DNA of 64,000 nucleotides, taken from positions 42,432-106,431 of the forward strand of contig DASXSF010000155.1 of the NCBI GenBank assembly GCA_036506155.1. The letters are read 5' to 3'. The translations under genes and the position numbers were made by a program. The notes below the pieces were generated by a model. It was not told the origin of the DNA. It saw nothing but the letters and a program-made list of their open reading frames with translations, and made no database searches. Below are positions 16,628-25,538 of this stretch, in pieces (the first letter of the stretch is position 1; each line of letters opens with the position of its first letter). Origin of the DNA: DASXRA01 sp036506155 (GTDB taxonomy: Bacteria > Actinomycetota > Actinomycetes > Mycobacteriales > Jatrophihabitantaceae).

Positions 16628-17601
16628 CGGGTGCCTCCCGCGGCGAGCTGCGCAACGGCCGCGGCGTTCTCCTTCGTGATCAGGGTGGGGCCGGTGAGCA
16701 CCGGCTGCCCGCCGCCGAGCACGTTGAGGTTCGACTTGTACAGCGTGAGCATGACGACCGCCAGGTAGCCCTGGAGGTAGGGCTGCTGGTCGACCGCGAA
16801 AGCGATCTTGCCCTGCTCGATCGCCTTGGCGACGTCGCCGTTGAGGTCGAACGTGGCGAGCTCGGCCTTGGAGTTCGCCTGCGAGATCGCCCCCTCGGCG
16901 ACCTGTGCCACCTGCGCGCCGAGCGTCACGACGGCGTCAACCGACGTGTCGGACTGCAGCTTCGTCTTGATGAGCGTTTGCGCGGCCGGCAGGTTGTTGT
17001 TGTCGACCTGGATGTTCGTGACGGTGCCGCCGAGGGTGTCCTTGACGCCGCCGCAACGTTGCTCGAGCCCGACGTTGCCCGCCTCTTGGATCACGCAGAT
17101 CGCATGGTGCACGCCGTCGGCCTTGAGCTGGGTGCCGACCGCGCGCCCGGCGACAACCTCGTCCTGGCCGATGTGTGAGAGCGCGCCGTATGCCTTGGAC
17201 TCGGCCTCACCGGAGTTCATCGTGATCACCGGGATGCCGGCCTTCTCCGCCCGCTCGATCGCGGCCTTGAGCGCCGGCGGGTTGGCCATCGAGACGACCA
17301 GCCCGTCCGGCTTGGCGTTCGTCGCCGCGTCGATCAGCGCCGCTTGTTTCGTCGGGTCGCCGTCGCTCTCGTAGGAGACGGTGTCACCCATGTCCTTGCC
17401 GGCCTGCTTGACGCCGTTCTGGACGATGGTCCAGAACGCGTCGCCCGCACTGCCGTGCGTCACGACGGCGATCTTGTATCCGTAGCCGCCCTTGCCACCG
17501 CCTGCATTGTTGTGCGGTTTGTTGACCGCGTTGCGACTGCTGCACGCCGAGACTACGAGCATCGGCACGACGGTCGCGGCGACTAACCAGGTGCGTCTCA
17601 T
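16624..17601 (-). CDS. Sugar-binding lipoprotein of the inositol-locus ABC importer
   Basis: A 325-residue precursor with a lipoprotein signal (MRRTWLVAATVVPMLVVSAC, lipid-modified Cys20), so it is anchored to the membrane outer face. The mature part is a periplasmic-binding-protein type I (ribose/inositol type): IAVVTHGSAGDAFWTIVQNGVKQAG, then GLVVSMANP, GIPVITMNSG and LATFDLNGDVAKAI. It starts at ATG 17601 behind AAAGGA, 11 bases after the mmsA-like stop. A longer N-terminal open frame lacks a signal and is not used. Confidence 0.93.
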   Translation of the reverse strand: MRRTWLVAATVVPMLVVSACSSRNAVNKPHNNAGGGKGGYGYKIAVVTHGSAGDAFWTIVQNGVKQAGKDMGDTVSYESDGDPTKQAALIDAATNAKPDGLVVSMANPPALKAAIERAEKAGIPVITMNSGEAESKAYGALSHIGQDEVVAGRAVGTQLKADGVHHAICVIQEAGNVGLEQRCGGVKDTLGGTVTNIQVDNNNLPAAQTLIKTKLQSDTSVDAVVTLGAQVAQVAEGAISQANSKAELATFDLNGDVAKAIEQGKIAFAVDQQPYLQGYLAVVMLTLYKSNLNVLGGGQPVLTGPTLITKENAAAVAQLAAGGTR

Positions 17602-17612
17602 GTGCTGTCCTT

Positions 17613-19100
17613 TCAGGTGGCGGTGGGGAAGTGGTAGCTCGCGGCCACCGCGCGCTCGACGTGGGGCCATCTGGCGGTGACGACCTTCGCGCGGGTGTAG
17701 AAGCGGACGCCGTCGGGGCCGTGGATGTGCGACTCGCCGAACAGCGAGTCCTTCCAGCCGCCGAACGAGTGGTAGGCCATCGGCACCGGGATAGGCACGT
17801 TGATACCGATCATGCCGACGGTGACCTCTCGCTGGAAGCGCCGCGCGGCCTCGCCGCTGGAGGTGAAGATCGCTGTGCCGTTGCCGTACGGATTGGCGTT
17901 GACGAACGCGATCGCGTCGTCGACGGTGTCGACGCGGCTGACCGAAAGCACCGGGCCGAAGATCTCGTTCCGGTAAGCGTCCATGTCGGCGGTCACGTGG
18001 TCGAGCACGGTCGGCCCGATGAAGAATCCCTTGCCGATATTGATGTCCCGGCCGTCTGCCACCAGCGTCGCGCCCTGTCTCTCGGCCGAGTCGATGAACC
18101 CGACGATGCGGGCGCGGGCCTCAGCGGTGACGACCGGCCCCATCTCGCTGGACTCGTCGCGTCCGGGGCCGACCTTGACGGTGGCCGCTTTGTCCCTGAG
18201 GCGCTCGACAAGCGGGTCGCCGGCCGCACCGACAGCGACGGCCGCTGAGATCGCCATGCACCGCTGGCCGGCTGATCCGAACGCGGCCGCGGTCAGGTGG
18301 TTGGCGGCGAAATCCAGGTCGGCGTCCGGCAGCACGACCGCGTGGTTCTTCGCCCCGCCCAGCGCTTGCACACGCTTGCCGTTCACGCTGGCCCGGTCAT
18401 GGATGTAGCGGGCGATCGGCGTCGACCCGACGAAGCTCACCGCGGCAACAGCAGGCGAATCGAGCACCGCATCGACGGCGACCTTGTCGCCGTTCACGAC
18501 GTTGAACACTCCGTCGGGCAAGCCGGCCTGCTGCCACAACTGGGCAACGTACAGCGAGGCTGAGGGATCGCGCTCGCTGGGCTTGAGCACGAATGTGTTG
18601 CCGCAGGCGATCGCGATCGGGTGCATCCACATCGGCACCATGACCGGGAAATTGAACGGCGTGATTCCGGCGACGACGCCCAGGGGCTGCCGGAAGCTGT
18701 ACAAGTCGACGCCGGACGACACCTGGTCGGAGTACTCGCCCTTGAGTAGTTGTGGGATGCCGCAGGCGAACTCGACGACCTCAAGGCCACGCTGCACTTC
18801 GCCGCGTGCGTCGGAGATGACCTTGCCGTGCTCGTCCGAGATGGTCGCGGCGAGCTCGTCCATGTACTCGAACACGAGCTGCCGGAACGCGAACAACACG
18901 GCCGATCGCCTCGACAGCGATGAATCGCGCCAGCTTTCGAAGGCGTTGGCGGCCGTCTTGATCGCGGCATCGACATCGGCCTGCTGGGCAAGCAGTACCT
19001 CCGCCTGCTGCTCGCCCGTGGCGGGATTCCACACCGGCGAGGTTCGGCTGGCAACCCCCATCGTCAAATTGCCGCCGATCCAGTGCTGAATGGTCCTCAC
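17613..19100 (-). CDS. iolA: Methylmalonate-semialdehyde / malonate-semialdehyde dehydrogenase (CoA-acylating)
   Basis: A 495-residue ALDH-family enzyme that completes inositol degradation: malonate semialdehyde plus CoA and NAD to acetyl-CoA. The nucleophile is Cys281 in GSAGQRCMAIS. The region LGGAKNH (248-253) lacks the general-base Glu of ordinary ALDHs, as expected for CoA-dependent MMSDH. TPFNFP at 147-152 is the substrate-site motif. The GTG start at 19100 is preceded by GAGGAG and sits eight bases after the iolD stop. A much longer open frame upstream only shadows iolD. Confidence 0.95.
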   Translation of the reverse strand: MRTIQHWIGGNLTMGVASRTSPVWNPATGEQQAEVLLAQQADVDAAIKTAANAFESWRDSSLSRRSAVLFAFRQLVFEYMDELAATISDEHGKVISDARGEVQRGLEVVEFACGIPQLLKGEYSDQVSSGVDLYSFRQPLGVVAGITPFNFPVMVPMWMHPIAIACGNTFVLKPSERDPSASLYVAQLWQQAGLPDGVFNVVNGDKVAVDAVLDSPAVAAVSFVGSTPIARYIHDRASVNGKRVQALGGAKNHAVVLPDADLDFAANHLTAAAFGSAGQRCMAISAAVAVGAAGDPLVERLRDKAATVKVGPGRDESSEMGPVVTAEARARIVGFIDSAERQGATLVADGRDINIGKGFFIGPTVLDHVTADMDAYRNEIFGPVLSVSRVDTVDDAIAFVNANPYGNGTAIFTSSGEAARRFQREVTVGMIGINVPIPVPMAYHSFGGWKDSLFGESHIHGPDGVRFYTRAKVVTARWPHVERAVAASYHFPTAT

Positions 19101-19108
19101 GTCGCTCC

Positions 19109-20968
19109 TCAGAGATAGTGCTGCTGCGCTCGCTTGTTCTGCTCGTACGTCTCGCGCGCTGCTCGCGTGGTGCCGAGTGCGGACACCTCCGCGACCGGAA
19201 CGTCCCACCACGCCTCGCTGCTCGGCGCGTCGACCAGCGGATCGGTCTCGATGTGCACGACGGTCGTGCGATCGGACGCCTTCGCCTTGGCGAGGGCAGC
19301 GCGCAGCTCGTCGACGGTATGCGCGCGCAGCACGTCCGCGCCGAGGCTCTCGGCGTTGGCCGCGAGATCCGTGGGGAGCGTCCGGCCGGTGAGCCGGCCG
19401 CCGGCGTCGCGGTAGCGGTACGCGGTGCCGAAGCGCTGCGCGCCGACGGATTCCGAGAGGCGGCCGATGGAGGCGAAGCCGTGGTTCTGCACCAGGACGA
19501 CGATCAGCTTGAGCTGTTCCTGAACTGCGGTGACGAGTTCCTGCGCCATCATCAGATACGAGCCGTCGCCGACCAGAACGAACACATCGCGGTCCGGGGC
19601 GGCCAGCTTGGCACCCACGCCGCCGGCGATCTCGTAGCCCATGCACGAGTAGCCGTACTCGACGTGGTAACCCTTGGGGTCGCGGGTGCGCCACAGTTTG
19701 TGCAGGTCGCCGGGCATGGAGCCCGCGGCGCAGACGACTACGTCGTGCGGGGCGCTCGCGTCGTTGACCGCGCCGAGCACTTCCGACTGTGCCGGCAGGG
19801 GCGTGTTGCCGAGGTGGTAGGCGCGCTCGACCGTCGCGTCCCACTCGGTGGCCAGGCGCGCGGCGTCCTCGCGGTAGGTGGCATCCGTCGTCCAGCCCTC
19901 GAGCGCCCGGTGCAGCACGCTGAGCGTTTCCCGCGCGTCGGCGGTGATCGCCAGGCCCGCCTGCTTCGCGGAGTCGAACGCGGCGACGTTGACGTTGACG
20001 AACCGCGCTCCCGGGAACGCAGTTCGCGAGGCCGTGGTGAAGTCGCTGTACCGGGTGCCGATGCCGATGACGAGATCGGCCTCGCGAGCGAGCGCATTGG
20101 CGGCGCTCGTGCCGGTGGCACCCACCGCACCGACCGCCTGCGCGTGGTCGTAGGGCAGGGACCCTTTGCCCGCTTGGGTTTCCGCTACCGGGATGCCCGT
20201 GGCTTCGGCGAACGCCCGTAGCGCGTCGGTCGCATCGGAGTAGATGACGCCGCCGCCTGCGATCACGAGCGGGCGGCGCGCGGCGCGGATCGCGCCGACG
20301 GCTCGGGTCACCGCGGCCGGCTCCGGCACCGGCCTCGCTATGTGCCACACCCGCGGCGCGAACAGCTGGCCCGGCCAGTCATACGCCTCGGCCTGTACGT
20401 CCTGGGGCAGCGCGAGTGTGACGGCGCCGGTCTCGGCCGGATCGGTCAGCACGCGCATCGCGCGTAGCAGCGCGCTGGGCAGCTGCTCGGGCCGCCAGAT
20501 GCGGTCGAAGTAACGCGAGACCGGGCGCAGGGCATCGTTGACCGAGACATCGCCGGCGCGCGGATCCTCGAGTTCCTGCAGCACGGGGTTGGCAACCCGG
20601 GTGGCGAACACGTCGCCGGGCAGTAGAAGTACAGGCAGCCTGTTGATCGTGGCGAGTGCCGCGCCCGTGACCATGTTCGTGGCCCCTGGCCCGATGGATG
20701 ACGTGCACGCCAGCATGGACAACCGGTTGCGCATCCGGGTGAACGCTGCGGCGGCGTGCACCATGGCCTGCTCGTTGCGCGCCTGGTAGTAGCGCAGCGC
20801 GGTCGCGTCGGCCAGTTCGGCCTCGAGCAGGGCCTCGCCGATGCCCGCGACGTTGCCATGCCCGAAGATGCCGAAGCATCCCTCGAACAGCTTGTGCTCG
20901 AAGCCGTCACGCTCGCTGCGCTGTACCGCTAGGAAGCGGACGATCGCCTGGCCCACGGTCAGCCTCAT
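19109..20968 (-). CDS. iolD: 3D-(3,5/4)-trihydroxycyclohexane-1,2-dione hydrolase
   Basis: A 619-residue thiamine-diphosphate enzyme that opens the inosose-derived ring to 5-deoxyglucuronate. The N-terminal pyrimidine-binding domain carries YYQARNEQAMVHAAAAFTRM. The diphosphate domain has LVGDGSYLMMAQELVTAVQ and VQNHGFASIG. The overall length is normal for IolD. The start at ATG 20968 overlaps the iolB stop by four bases. Other ThDP lyases are excluded by the IolD-specific N-terminus and the neighbourhood. Confidence 0.95.
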   Translation of the reverse strand: MRLTVGQAIVRFLAVQRSERDGFEHKLFEGCFGIFGHGNVAGIGEALLEAELADATALRYYQARNEQAMVHAAAAFTRMRNRLSMLACTSSIGPGATNMVTGAALATINRLPVLLLPGDVFATRVANPVLQELEDPRAGDVSVNDALRPVSRYFDRIWRPEQLPSALLRAMRVLTDPAETGAVTLALPQDVQAEAYDWPGQLFAPRVWHIARPVPEPAAVTRAVGAIRAARRPLVIAGGGVIYSDATDALRAFAEATGIPVAETQAGKGSLPYDHAQAVGAVGATGTSAANALAREADLVIGIGTRYSDFTTASRTAFPGARFVNVNVAAFDSAKQAGLAITADARETLSVLHRALEGWTTDATYREDAARLATEWDATVERAYHLGNTPLPAQSEVLGAVNDASAPHDVVVCAAGSMPGDLHKLWRTRDPKGYHVEYGYSCMGYEIAGGVGAKLAAPDRDVFVLVGDGSYLMMAQELVTAVQEQLKLIVVLVQNHGFASIGRLSESVGAQRFGTAYRYRDAGGRLTGRTLPTDLAANAESLGADVLRAHTVDELRAALAKAKASDRTTVVHIETDPLVDAPSSEAWWDVPVAEVSALGTTRAARETYEQNKRAQQHYL

Positions 20969-21786
20969 GCCAGCGCCTCCGTCATGGGCAGGCGCGGATC
21001 GACGACCTGGTCGGCCCACGTGTCGCGCACCCAGGCGTGGGCCGGATCGTCGCAAATCAGCCAGCTGCGTTCAGCCGGCCCCGCCATCACGTTGAGGTAG
21101 TAGAGGTCGTAGCCCGGTGTCGCCATGGACGGTCCGTGCCAGCCGTGCGGGATCAGCACCGCGTCGCCGCTTCGCACCTCGGCCAACACGTCGATGTCCG
21201 GCCCGTACACACGCTGGTAGGCCATGCCGCCGCGGGCCACCTCGAAGTAGTAGATCTCTTCAAGCGGAGTCTCCACTCCGGGACGGTCCTCGTCGTGCTT
21301 GTGCGGCGGGTACGACGACCAGTTGCCGCTCGGCGTGAGCACCTCGCAGGCGATCAGCCGGTCGGCGTCCAGCACGCCGGGCGTCGCGAAGTTGATCACC
21401 TGCCGCGAGCACGGGCCGGCGCCGCGCAGCTCGATGGGCACCTCCTTCGCGGCGACGTATCGGAACGGCAACGCCCGCCGCGCCCGCGCCGTGGCCAGCG
21501 CGAAGCGCCCGCCGGCTTCCGACTTGATCGTCAACCGCGTGCTCCGGGCTACGTACGCGAGGTCGCTGACCGCCTCGAACACGCTGTCCCGCCCGGTCAG
21601 CGCCGCACCGTCGGAACCTGCCTCGACCGTGCACGACCCGGCCAACGGCAGCACCACGACCTCGTCCTCGCCGGTGTCGCCTTGGTACTCGCCGCCGGCC
21701 GCAAGACTCACGATGCGCAGCCCCGAATAGCCCCAGCCTGCGTTATCCGGGGTGATCGTCTCGACGCCACGTCGGTGCAGATTCAC
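20965..21786 (-). CDS. iolB: 5-deoxy-glucuronate isomerase
   Basis: A 273-residue bicupin that isomerises 5-deoxyglucuronate to 2-deoxy-5-keto-gluconate. The second cupin carries the metal motif SSYPPHKHDED followed by LEEIYYFEV and the downstream GDAVLIPHGWHGPS. The N-terminal cupin (VVVLPLAGSCTVEA) is degenerate, as usual for IolB. Its start overlaps the aldolase gene stop (ATGA). The function fits the pathway position between IolD and IolC. Confidence 0.95.
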   Translation of the reverse strand: MNLHRRGVETITPDNAGWGYSGLRIVSLAAGGEYQGDTGEDEVVVLPLAGSCTVEAGSDGAALTGRDSVFEAVSDLAYVARSTRLTIKSEAGGRFALATARARRALPFRYVAAKEVPIELRGAGPCSRQVINFATPGVLDADRLIACEVLTPSGNWSSYPPHKHDEDRPGVETPLEEIYYFEVARGGMAYQRVYGPDIDVLAEVRSGDAVLIPHGWHGPSMATPGYDLYYLNVMAGPAERSWLICDDPAHAWVRDTWADQVVDPRLPMTEALA

Positions 21787-22661
21787 ATCACACTCCGTAC
21801 GAGGGAGACGGCGGCGTCAACCGCCGCGGCGACGTCGCCGTCCGGTGGATACAGAAGCGCGCGTCCGACGACCAGACCGCGAACGCCGGGCAGCTCCAGC
21901 GCGCGCTTCCACTGTGTGTAGGTGTGCTCCGGATCTCCGGACGGGTCGCCGCCGAGCAGCAGGGTGGGTAACGTCGTCGCGGCCATGACGACGTCCATGT
22001 CGTCGACGACGGGGAGCTTCAGCCACGTGTAGGCGCTGGTGGCGCCGAGCCCGCTGACCACCGCGACCGACTTGCGCACCGCCACCGCGGAGAGGTCGTT
22101 GACCACGCGGTCGCCCGCGCGGCGGCACACGAACGGCTCGATCATCGCCATCAGGCCGCGCGAGGCGAGTTCTGTGACGGCACGCCCGCACGCCTCGAGC
22201 GTGGCCGCCGAGCCGGCATCGCCGAGGTCGATGCGTGCCAGCATCTTGCCGCCGTCGAAGCCCATTGCCGCGATGGTCGCCGCGTCGTAGCCCGTGAACC
22301 GATCGTCGAGCTCGAAGATCGCCCCTTGCAGGCCTCCGCGGTTCATCGAGCCGATGACGATCTTGCCATCGAGGGCGCCGAGCAGGAGCAGGTCCTCGAT
22401 GATGTCGGGCGTGCCGAGCACACCGTCGACGCCAGGACGTTCCATGGTGATCACGAGCCGACGCAGTAGGTCGTAGCGGTCGGCCATGGCGTCGGCCACA
22501 CCGCGCACGCCGAGCGCACCGCGGGCCGGATGGTCCGCTGCGACGATCATCAGCCGGCCGTCGCGGCGCAGCAGTGCCCTGCGGTCGCGCGCGGCGGCCG
22601 CCTCGACTACTGCGCCCGGGTGGTGGGCGCGGACTTCCCGCAGTCGTTCGAAGTCAAGCAT
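21783..22661 (-). CDS. (Beta/alpha)8-barrel aldolase-like protein of the Cgl0158 type
   Basis: A 292-residue TIM-barrel protein in the position where IolJ, the 2-deoxy-5-keto-gluconate-6-phosphate aldolase, is expected. It begins MLDFERLREVRAHHPGAVVE. It includes LMIVAADHPARGALGVRG, GKIVIGSMNRGG and the Lys-containing strand YTWLKLPVVDD, where the Lys is a possible Schiff-base residue as in DERA and class I aldolases. It overlaps the iolC stop by eight bases. I recall the family from corynebacterial inositol genes (Cgl0158). The aldolase assignment is inference from context and the class I aldolase-like strand. Confidence 0.8.
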   Translation of the reverse strand: MLDFERLREVRAHHPGAVVEAAAARDRRALLRRDGRLMIVAADHPARGALGVRGVADAMADRYDLLRRLVITMERPGVDGVLGTPDIIEDLLLLGALDGKIVIGSMNRGGLQGAIFELDDRFTGYDAATIAAMGFDGGKMLARIDLGDAGSAATLEACGRAVTELASRGLMAMIEPFVCRRAGDRVVNDLSAVAVRKSVAVVSGLGATSAYTWLKLPVVDDMDVVMAATTLPTLLLGGDPSGDPEHTYTQWKRALELPGVRGLVVGRALLYPPDGDVAAAVDAAVSLVRSVM

Positions 22662-23592
22662 CCAGCAACGCCTCCACCTCGTCCGGCGTAGGCATCGCTG
22701 TCGAGCACTCCAGGCGGGATGCGACGATCGCACCGGCCGCGTTGGCGTAGCGGAGGGTGCGCTCGAGGGGCCAGCCGGCGAGTAGCCCGTGGCACAGTGC
22801 CCCGCCGAAGCCGTCGCCGGCGCCCAGGCCGTTCAGCACGTCGACGGGCATCGGCGGCACTTCGATCAGCTCGTCACGGGTCCGCGCCAGCACACCCTTC
22901 GGCCCCTGCTTGACGACTGCGAGCTCGACGCCGGCGTCGAGCAGCGCCTCGGCGGCCCGCAACGGCTCACGTTCGCCCACGGCCGTCTGGCACTCGTCGA
23001 GGTTGCCGACCGTGACGGTGACCTTCGGCAATGCCGTCGCCACCTGGGCGCTCGCCGCCTCACGTGACGACCAGAACATAGGCCGGTAGTCGAGATCGAG
23101 GATCGTCAGCGGGCGTAGCCCCCGGGCATCCCAGGCGGCGTGATGCGCAGACCGGCTCGGCTGCGCCGAGAGACCGGTGACGGTCGACCAGAAGACGCCC
23201 GCCGCGCGGATGGCATCCAGATCGAGCTCATCCGGATTGATCACCAGGTCGGGCGCCTTGGGAAACCGATAGAAGTAAAGGGGAAAATCGTCCGGTGGGA
23301 AGATCTCGCAGAATGTCACGGGCGTCGGCAGGTCCGCGACGGCTCCCACGTACTGAGCGTCGACGCCGAGGCGCGCGACCTCGCGGCGCACGAAGCGGCC
23401 GAACGGATCGTCGCCAGTGCGCGTGATCACCGCGCTGCTCCGCCCGTGCCGGGCGGCCGCCACCGCGACATTCGTCGCGCTGCCGCCGAGGAACTTGCCG
23501 AACGATGTGACATCTGCCAGACCGACGCCCACCTGGAACGGGTAGAGGTCGACGCCCACCCGGCCCATCGTGATCACGTCGAGCACTGTCAT
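22654..23592 (-). CDS. iolC: 5-dehydro-2-deoxygluconokinase (PfkB family)
   Basis: A 312-residue PfkB/ribokinase-fold kinase. The N-terminal GRVGVDLYPFQVG and FLGGSATNVAVAAARHG bind substrate, and NGLGAGDGFGGAL contains the catalytic Asp and anion hole. It would phosphorylate 2-deoxy-5-keto-gluconate with ATP. IolC in some Bacteroides and Firmicutes is fused to the aldolase; here they are separate but overlapping genes. The start overlaps the stop of iolG (ATGA). Confidence 0.94.
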   Translation of the reverse strand: MTVLDVITMGRVGVDLYPFQVGVGLADVTSFGKFLGGSATNVAVAAARHGRSSAVITRTGDDPFGRFVRREVARLGVDAQYVGAVADLPTPVTFCEIFPPDDFPLYFYRFPKAPDLVINPDELDLDAIRAAGVFWSTVTGLSAQPSRSAHHAAWDARGLRPLTILDLDYRPMFWSSREAASAQVATALPKVTVTVGNLDECQTAVGEREPLRAAEALLDAGVELAVVKQGPKGVLARTRDELIEVPPMPVDVLNGLGAGDGFGGALCHGLLAGWPLERTLRYANAAGAIVASRLECSTAMPTPDEVEALLDA

Positions 23593-24581
23593 CGAACCTC
23601 GTCCACGCGCACCGCGCGGTGCTCGGCCCGGGAAAGCTCGCACGCCTCGGCGACGAGGAACGCCTCGAGTGCATCGGAGACAGTACAGCTCGGTTGTGCA
23701 TCGCCGGCCACGATCGCGGCGAAGTCGGCCAATTCGGCGACGTACGCGGCATGGAACCGTTCCATGAACATGGGGTACGGGGCGCCGTCGGGAAAGCTCA
23801 CCCCTGGCTCGGCAGAGCGGAGTGGCAGCCGATCATCGAGCCCGACGCAGATGCTCTGCTGCGAGCCGAGCAGCTCGAGTCGCACGTCGTACCCGGCCGC
23901 GTTGTAGCGCGTCGCCGCGACGTGGGCGATGCTGCCGTCGGTCAGGGTCAGCAACGCTGCGGCGGTGTCGACGTCGCCCACGTCGCGGAAGAACGCCGCT
24001 CCGCGGTTGGCGCCGAGCGCGTACACCTCGGTCACCTCCTGCCCGGTGACCCAGCGGATCGCGTCGAAGTCGTGGACGCTGCAGTCGCGGAACAGACCAC
24101 CGGACGTCGCGATGTATTCGGGAGTCGGCGGCGCCGGGTCGAGCGTGCCGGCACGCAGCGTGTGCACCCAACCCAACTCGCCGCTCGCCACAGCGACCCG
24201 TGCCGCGGTGAACCCGGCGTCGTAGCGCCGCTGGAAACCGATCTGCACCGGCACGGGGGAGGTCCGTACCTTGTCCAGCACGGCCCGCGTGCCGGCGGCG
24301 TCGGGCGCGACCGGCTTTTCACAGAAGACCGGGATGCCGGCGTCGATCGCGCCGAGGATCAGGCCCGCGTGCGCGTCGGTGGCCGCTGCGATCACGAGGC
24401 CGTCGATGCCCACGGTGAACAAGTCGCCGGGGAAGTCGTGGTGCTCGACGCCCAGCTCGGCGGCGACAGCTGCCGCACGCCCGGGCACCGCATCGGCCAG
24501 CACGAGGCCGTCGACCATGCCCGACAGCGTCCGCGCGTGAAATGCGCCGATGCGGCCTACGCCGGCTATCCCGATGCGCAT
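23589..24581 (-). CDS. iolG: myo-Inositol 2-dehydrogenase
   Basis: A 330-residue Gfo/Idh/MocA enzyme. GIAGVGRIGAFHARTL is the Rossmann motif. VFCEKPVAPD holds the catalytic-site Lys and RDCSVHDFDAIRWVTGQ the Asp-His pair; QIGFQRRYDAGF is the substrate loop. It is the first gene of the nine-gene minus operon, behind a strong GGAGGG site at ATG 24581, and divergent from the GntR regulator. It catalyses the first step, myo-inositol to scyllo-inosose with NAD. Confidence 0.94.
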   Translation of the reverse strand: MRIGIAGVGRIGAFHARTLSGMVDGLVLADAVPGRAAAVAAELGVEHHDFPGDLFTVGIDGLVIAAATDAHAGLILGAIDAGIPVFCEKPVAPDAAGTRAVLDKVRTSPVPVQIGFQRRYDAGFTAARVAVASGELGWVHTLRAGTLDPAPPTPEYIATSGGLFRDCSVHDFDAIRWVTGQEVTEVYALGANRGAAFFRDVGDVDTAAALLTLTDGSIAHVAATRYNAAGYDVRLELLGSQQSICVGLDDRLPLRSAEPGVSFPDGAPYPMFMERFHAAYVAELADFAAIVAGDAQPSCTVSDALEAFLVAEACELSRAEHRAVRVDEVR

Positions 24582-24632
24582 GTGCACGCCCTCCTGCTGC
24601 CTGCGACGACTGTCCCGCCCGCGAAACAGACC

Positions 24633-24690
24633 TGTCAAGAGTTTGTTCTGACATCTTTACATTCGGCTGACAAGTGTTAAGTATGTAGGC
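24633..24690. promoter_or_regulatory. Divergent iolG/gntR control region with TGTCA half-sites
   Basis: The region carries TGTCA (24633-24637) and inverted TGACA at 24649-24653 and 24668-24672, spaced by 16 and 19 bases. TTTACA (24655-24660) and TAAGTA, lying seven bases before the GTG at 24691, form a candidate promoter for the regulator. It is a likely binding region for the adjacent GntR protein. Confidence 0.45.
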
Positions 24691-25428
24691 GTGGCCGTGC
24701 CTGCTATGCGCATCGATCGGACCAGCCCGATACCGCTGTACTTCCAGGTGACGGCTCAGCTCGAGGCAGCGATCGATGCCGGCGACCTCGCGCCCGGCGA
24801 CCGGCTGCCCAATGAGATCGAGCTCGCTGACACGCTCGGGCTGTCTCGGCCCACGATGCGCCGGGCGCTCGAAGAGCTTGTCGACAAGGGTTTGCTGGTG
24901 CGAAAGCGGGGATACGGCACCGAGGTGGCGAGCTCCCAGGTCCACCGGAGGGTCGAGCTGACCAGCCTGTACGACGACCTGGATGCCGCCGGGAAGAAGC
25001 CCACTACGGAGGTGCTCAAGCTCGACCCAGCCTGCGTGAACGCGACGGCGGCGGCTGCGGTCGGGGCGGTCGGCTCGACCCCGCTCGTCTATGTGGAGCG
25101 GCTGCGCTACGCGGACGGCCGCCCGCTCGCGCTGATGCACAACTGGCTACCGCCGTCGTATGCCGACCTCTCCAAGGAGGAGCTCGCGAGCGACGGGCTG
25201 TACCGGATTCTGCGCTCGCGGGGCGTCCAGCCGCAGGTGGCCAGGCAGCGCATCACCGCCCACGCCGCCAGCCAGCGCGAGGCGCGGCTGTTGAAGATAC
25301 GGCGAGGACGGCCCCTGATCGCGATGCAGCGAACCGCATACGACGCCGAGGGACACGTGATCGAGTTCGGCGACCACGTGTATCGCGCCGACGGCTACGC
25401 CATCGAAGTGACCGTCTTCGACCGGTAG
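24691..25428 (+). CDS. GntR-family (HutC-type) regulator of the inositol operon
   Basis: A 245-residue regulator with an N-terminal winged helix (PLYFQVTAQLEAAIDAGDLAPGDRLPNEIELADTLGLSRPTMRRALEELVDKGLLVRKRGYGT) and a C-terminal UTRA effector domain (PLVYVERLRYADGRPLALMHNWLP ending GHVIEFGDHVYRADGYAIEV). It is divergent from iolG, so autoregulation and control of the nine-gene operon are expected, probably relieved by an inositol-pathway intermediate. The start is the GTG at 24691; later GTG and ATG codons at 24697 and 24706 are alternatives. Confidence 0.93.
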   Translation: MAVPAMRIDRTSPIPLYFQVTAQLEAAIDAGDLAPGDRLPNEIELADTLGLSRPTMRRALEELVDKGLLVRKRGYGTEVASSQVHRRVELTSLYDDLDAAGKKPTTEVLKLDPACVNATAAAAVGAVGSTPLVYVERLRYADGRPLALMHNWLPPSYADLSKEELASDGLYRILRSRGVQPQVARQRITAHAASQREARLLKIRRGRPLIAMQRTAYDAEGHVIEFGDHVYRADGYAIEVTVFDR

Positions 25429-25489
25429 CGATGACCGCGAGACGCGACTGACAGCGACGGTGACCACCGGAACGCGACCACCGGCCGAT

Positions 25490-25509
25490 GAGTGCTTGCG
25501 CGAAGAGCC
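25490..25509 (+). repeat. Dispersed element copy (GAGTGCTTGCGCGAAGAGCC)
   Basis: This diverged copy of the GAGCGCTCGCGCGAAGAGC element follows the gntR gene in a 110-base gap before the acyl-CoA synthetase stop. It is followed by CCGCCGCCGCG, also seen after the copy at 8491. Confidence 0.55.
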
Positions 25510-25538
25510 CCGCCGCCGCGACGCCCAGGCGGGATAAT

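Noticed and set aside
16970..16990. A 17-base match to the mini-ORF region at 5511
   Set aside because: It lies inside the sugar-binding gene and is likely chance; the repeat core is incomplete there.
17613..20348. A 911-codon minus-strand frame
   Set aside because: Only the last 495 residues are the dehydrogenase; the first part is an off-frame reading of iolD.
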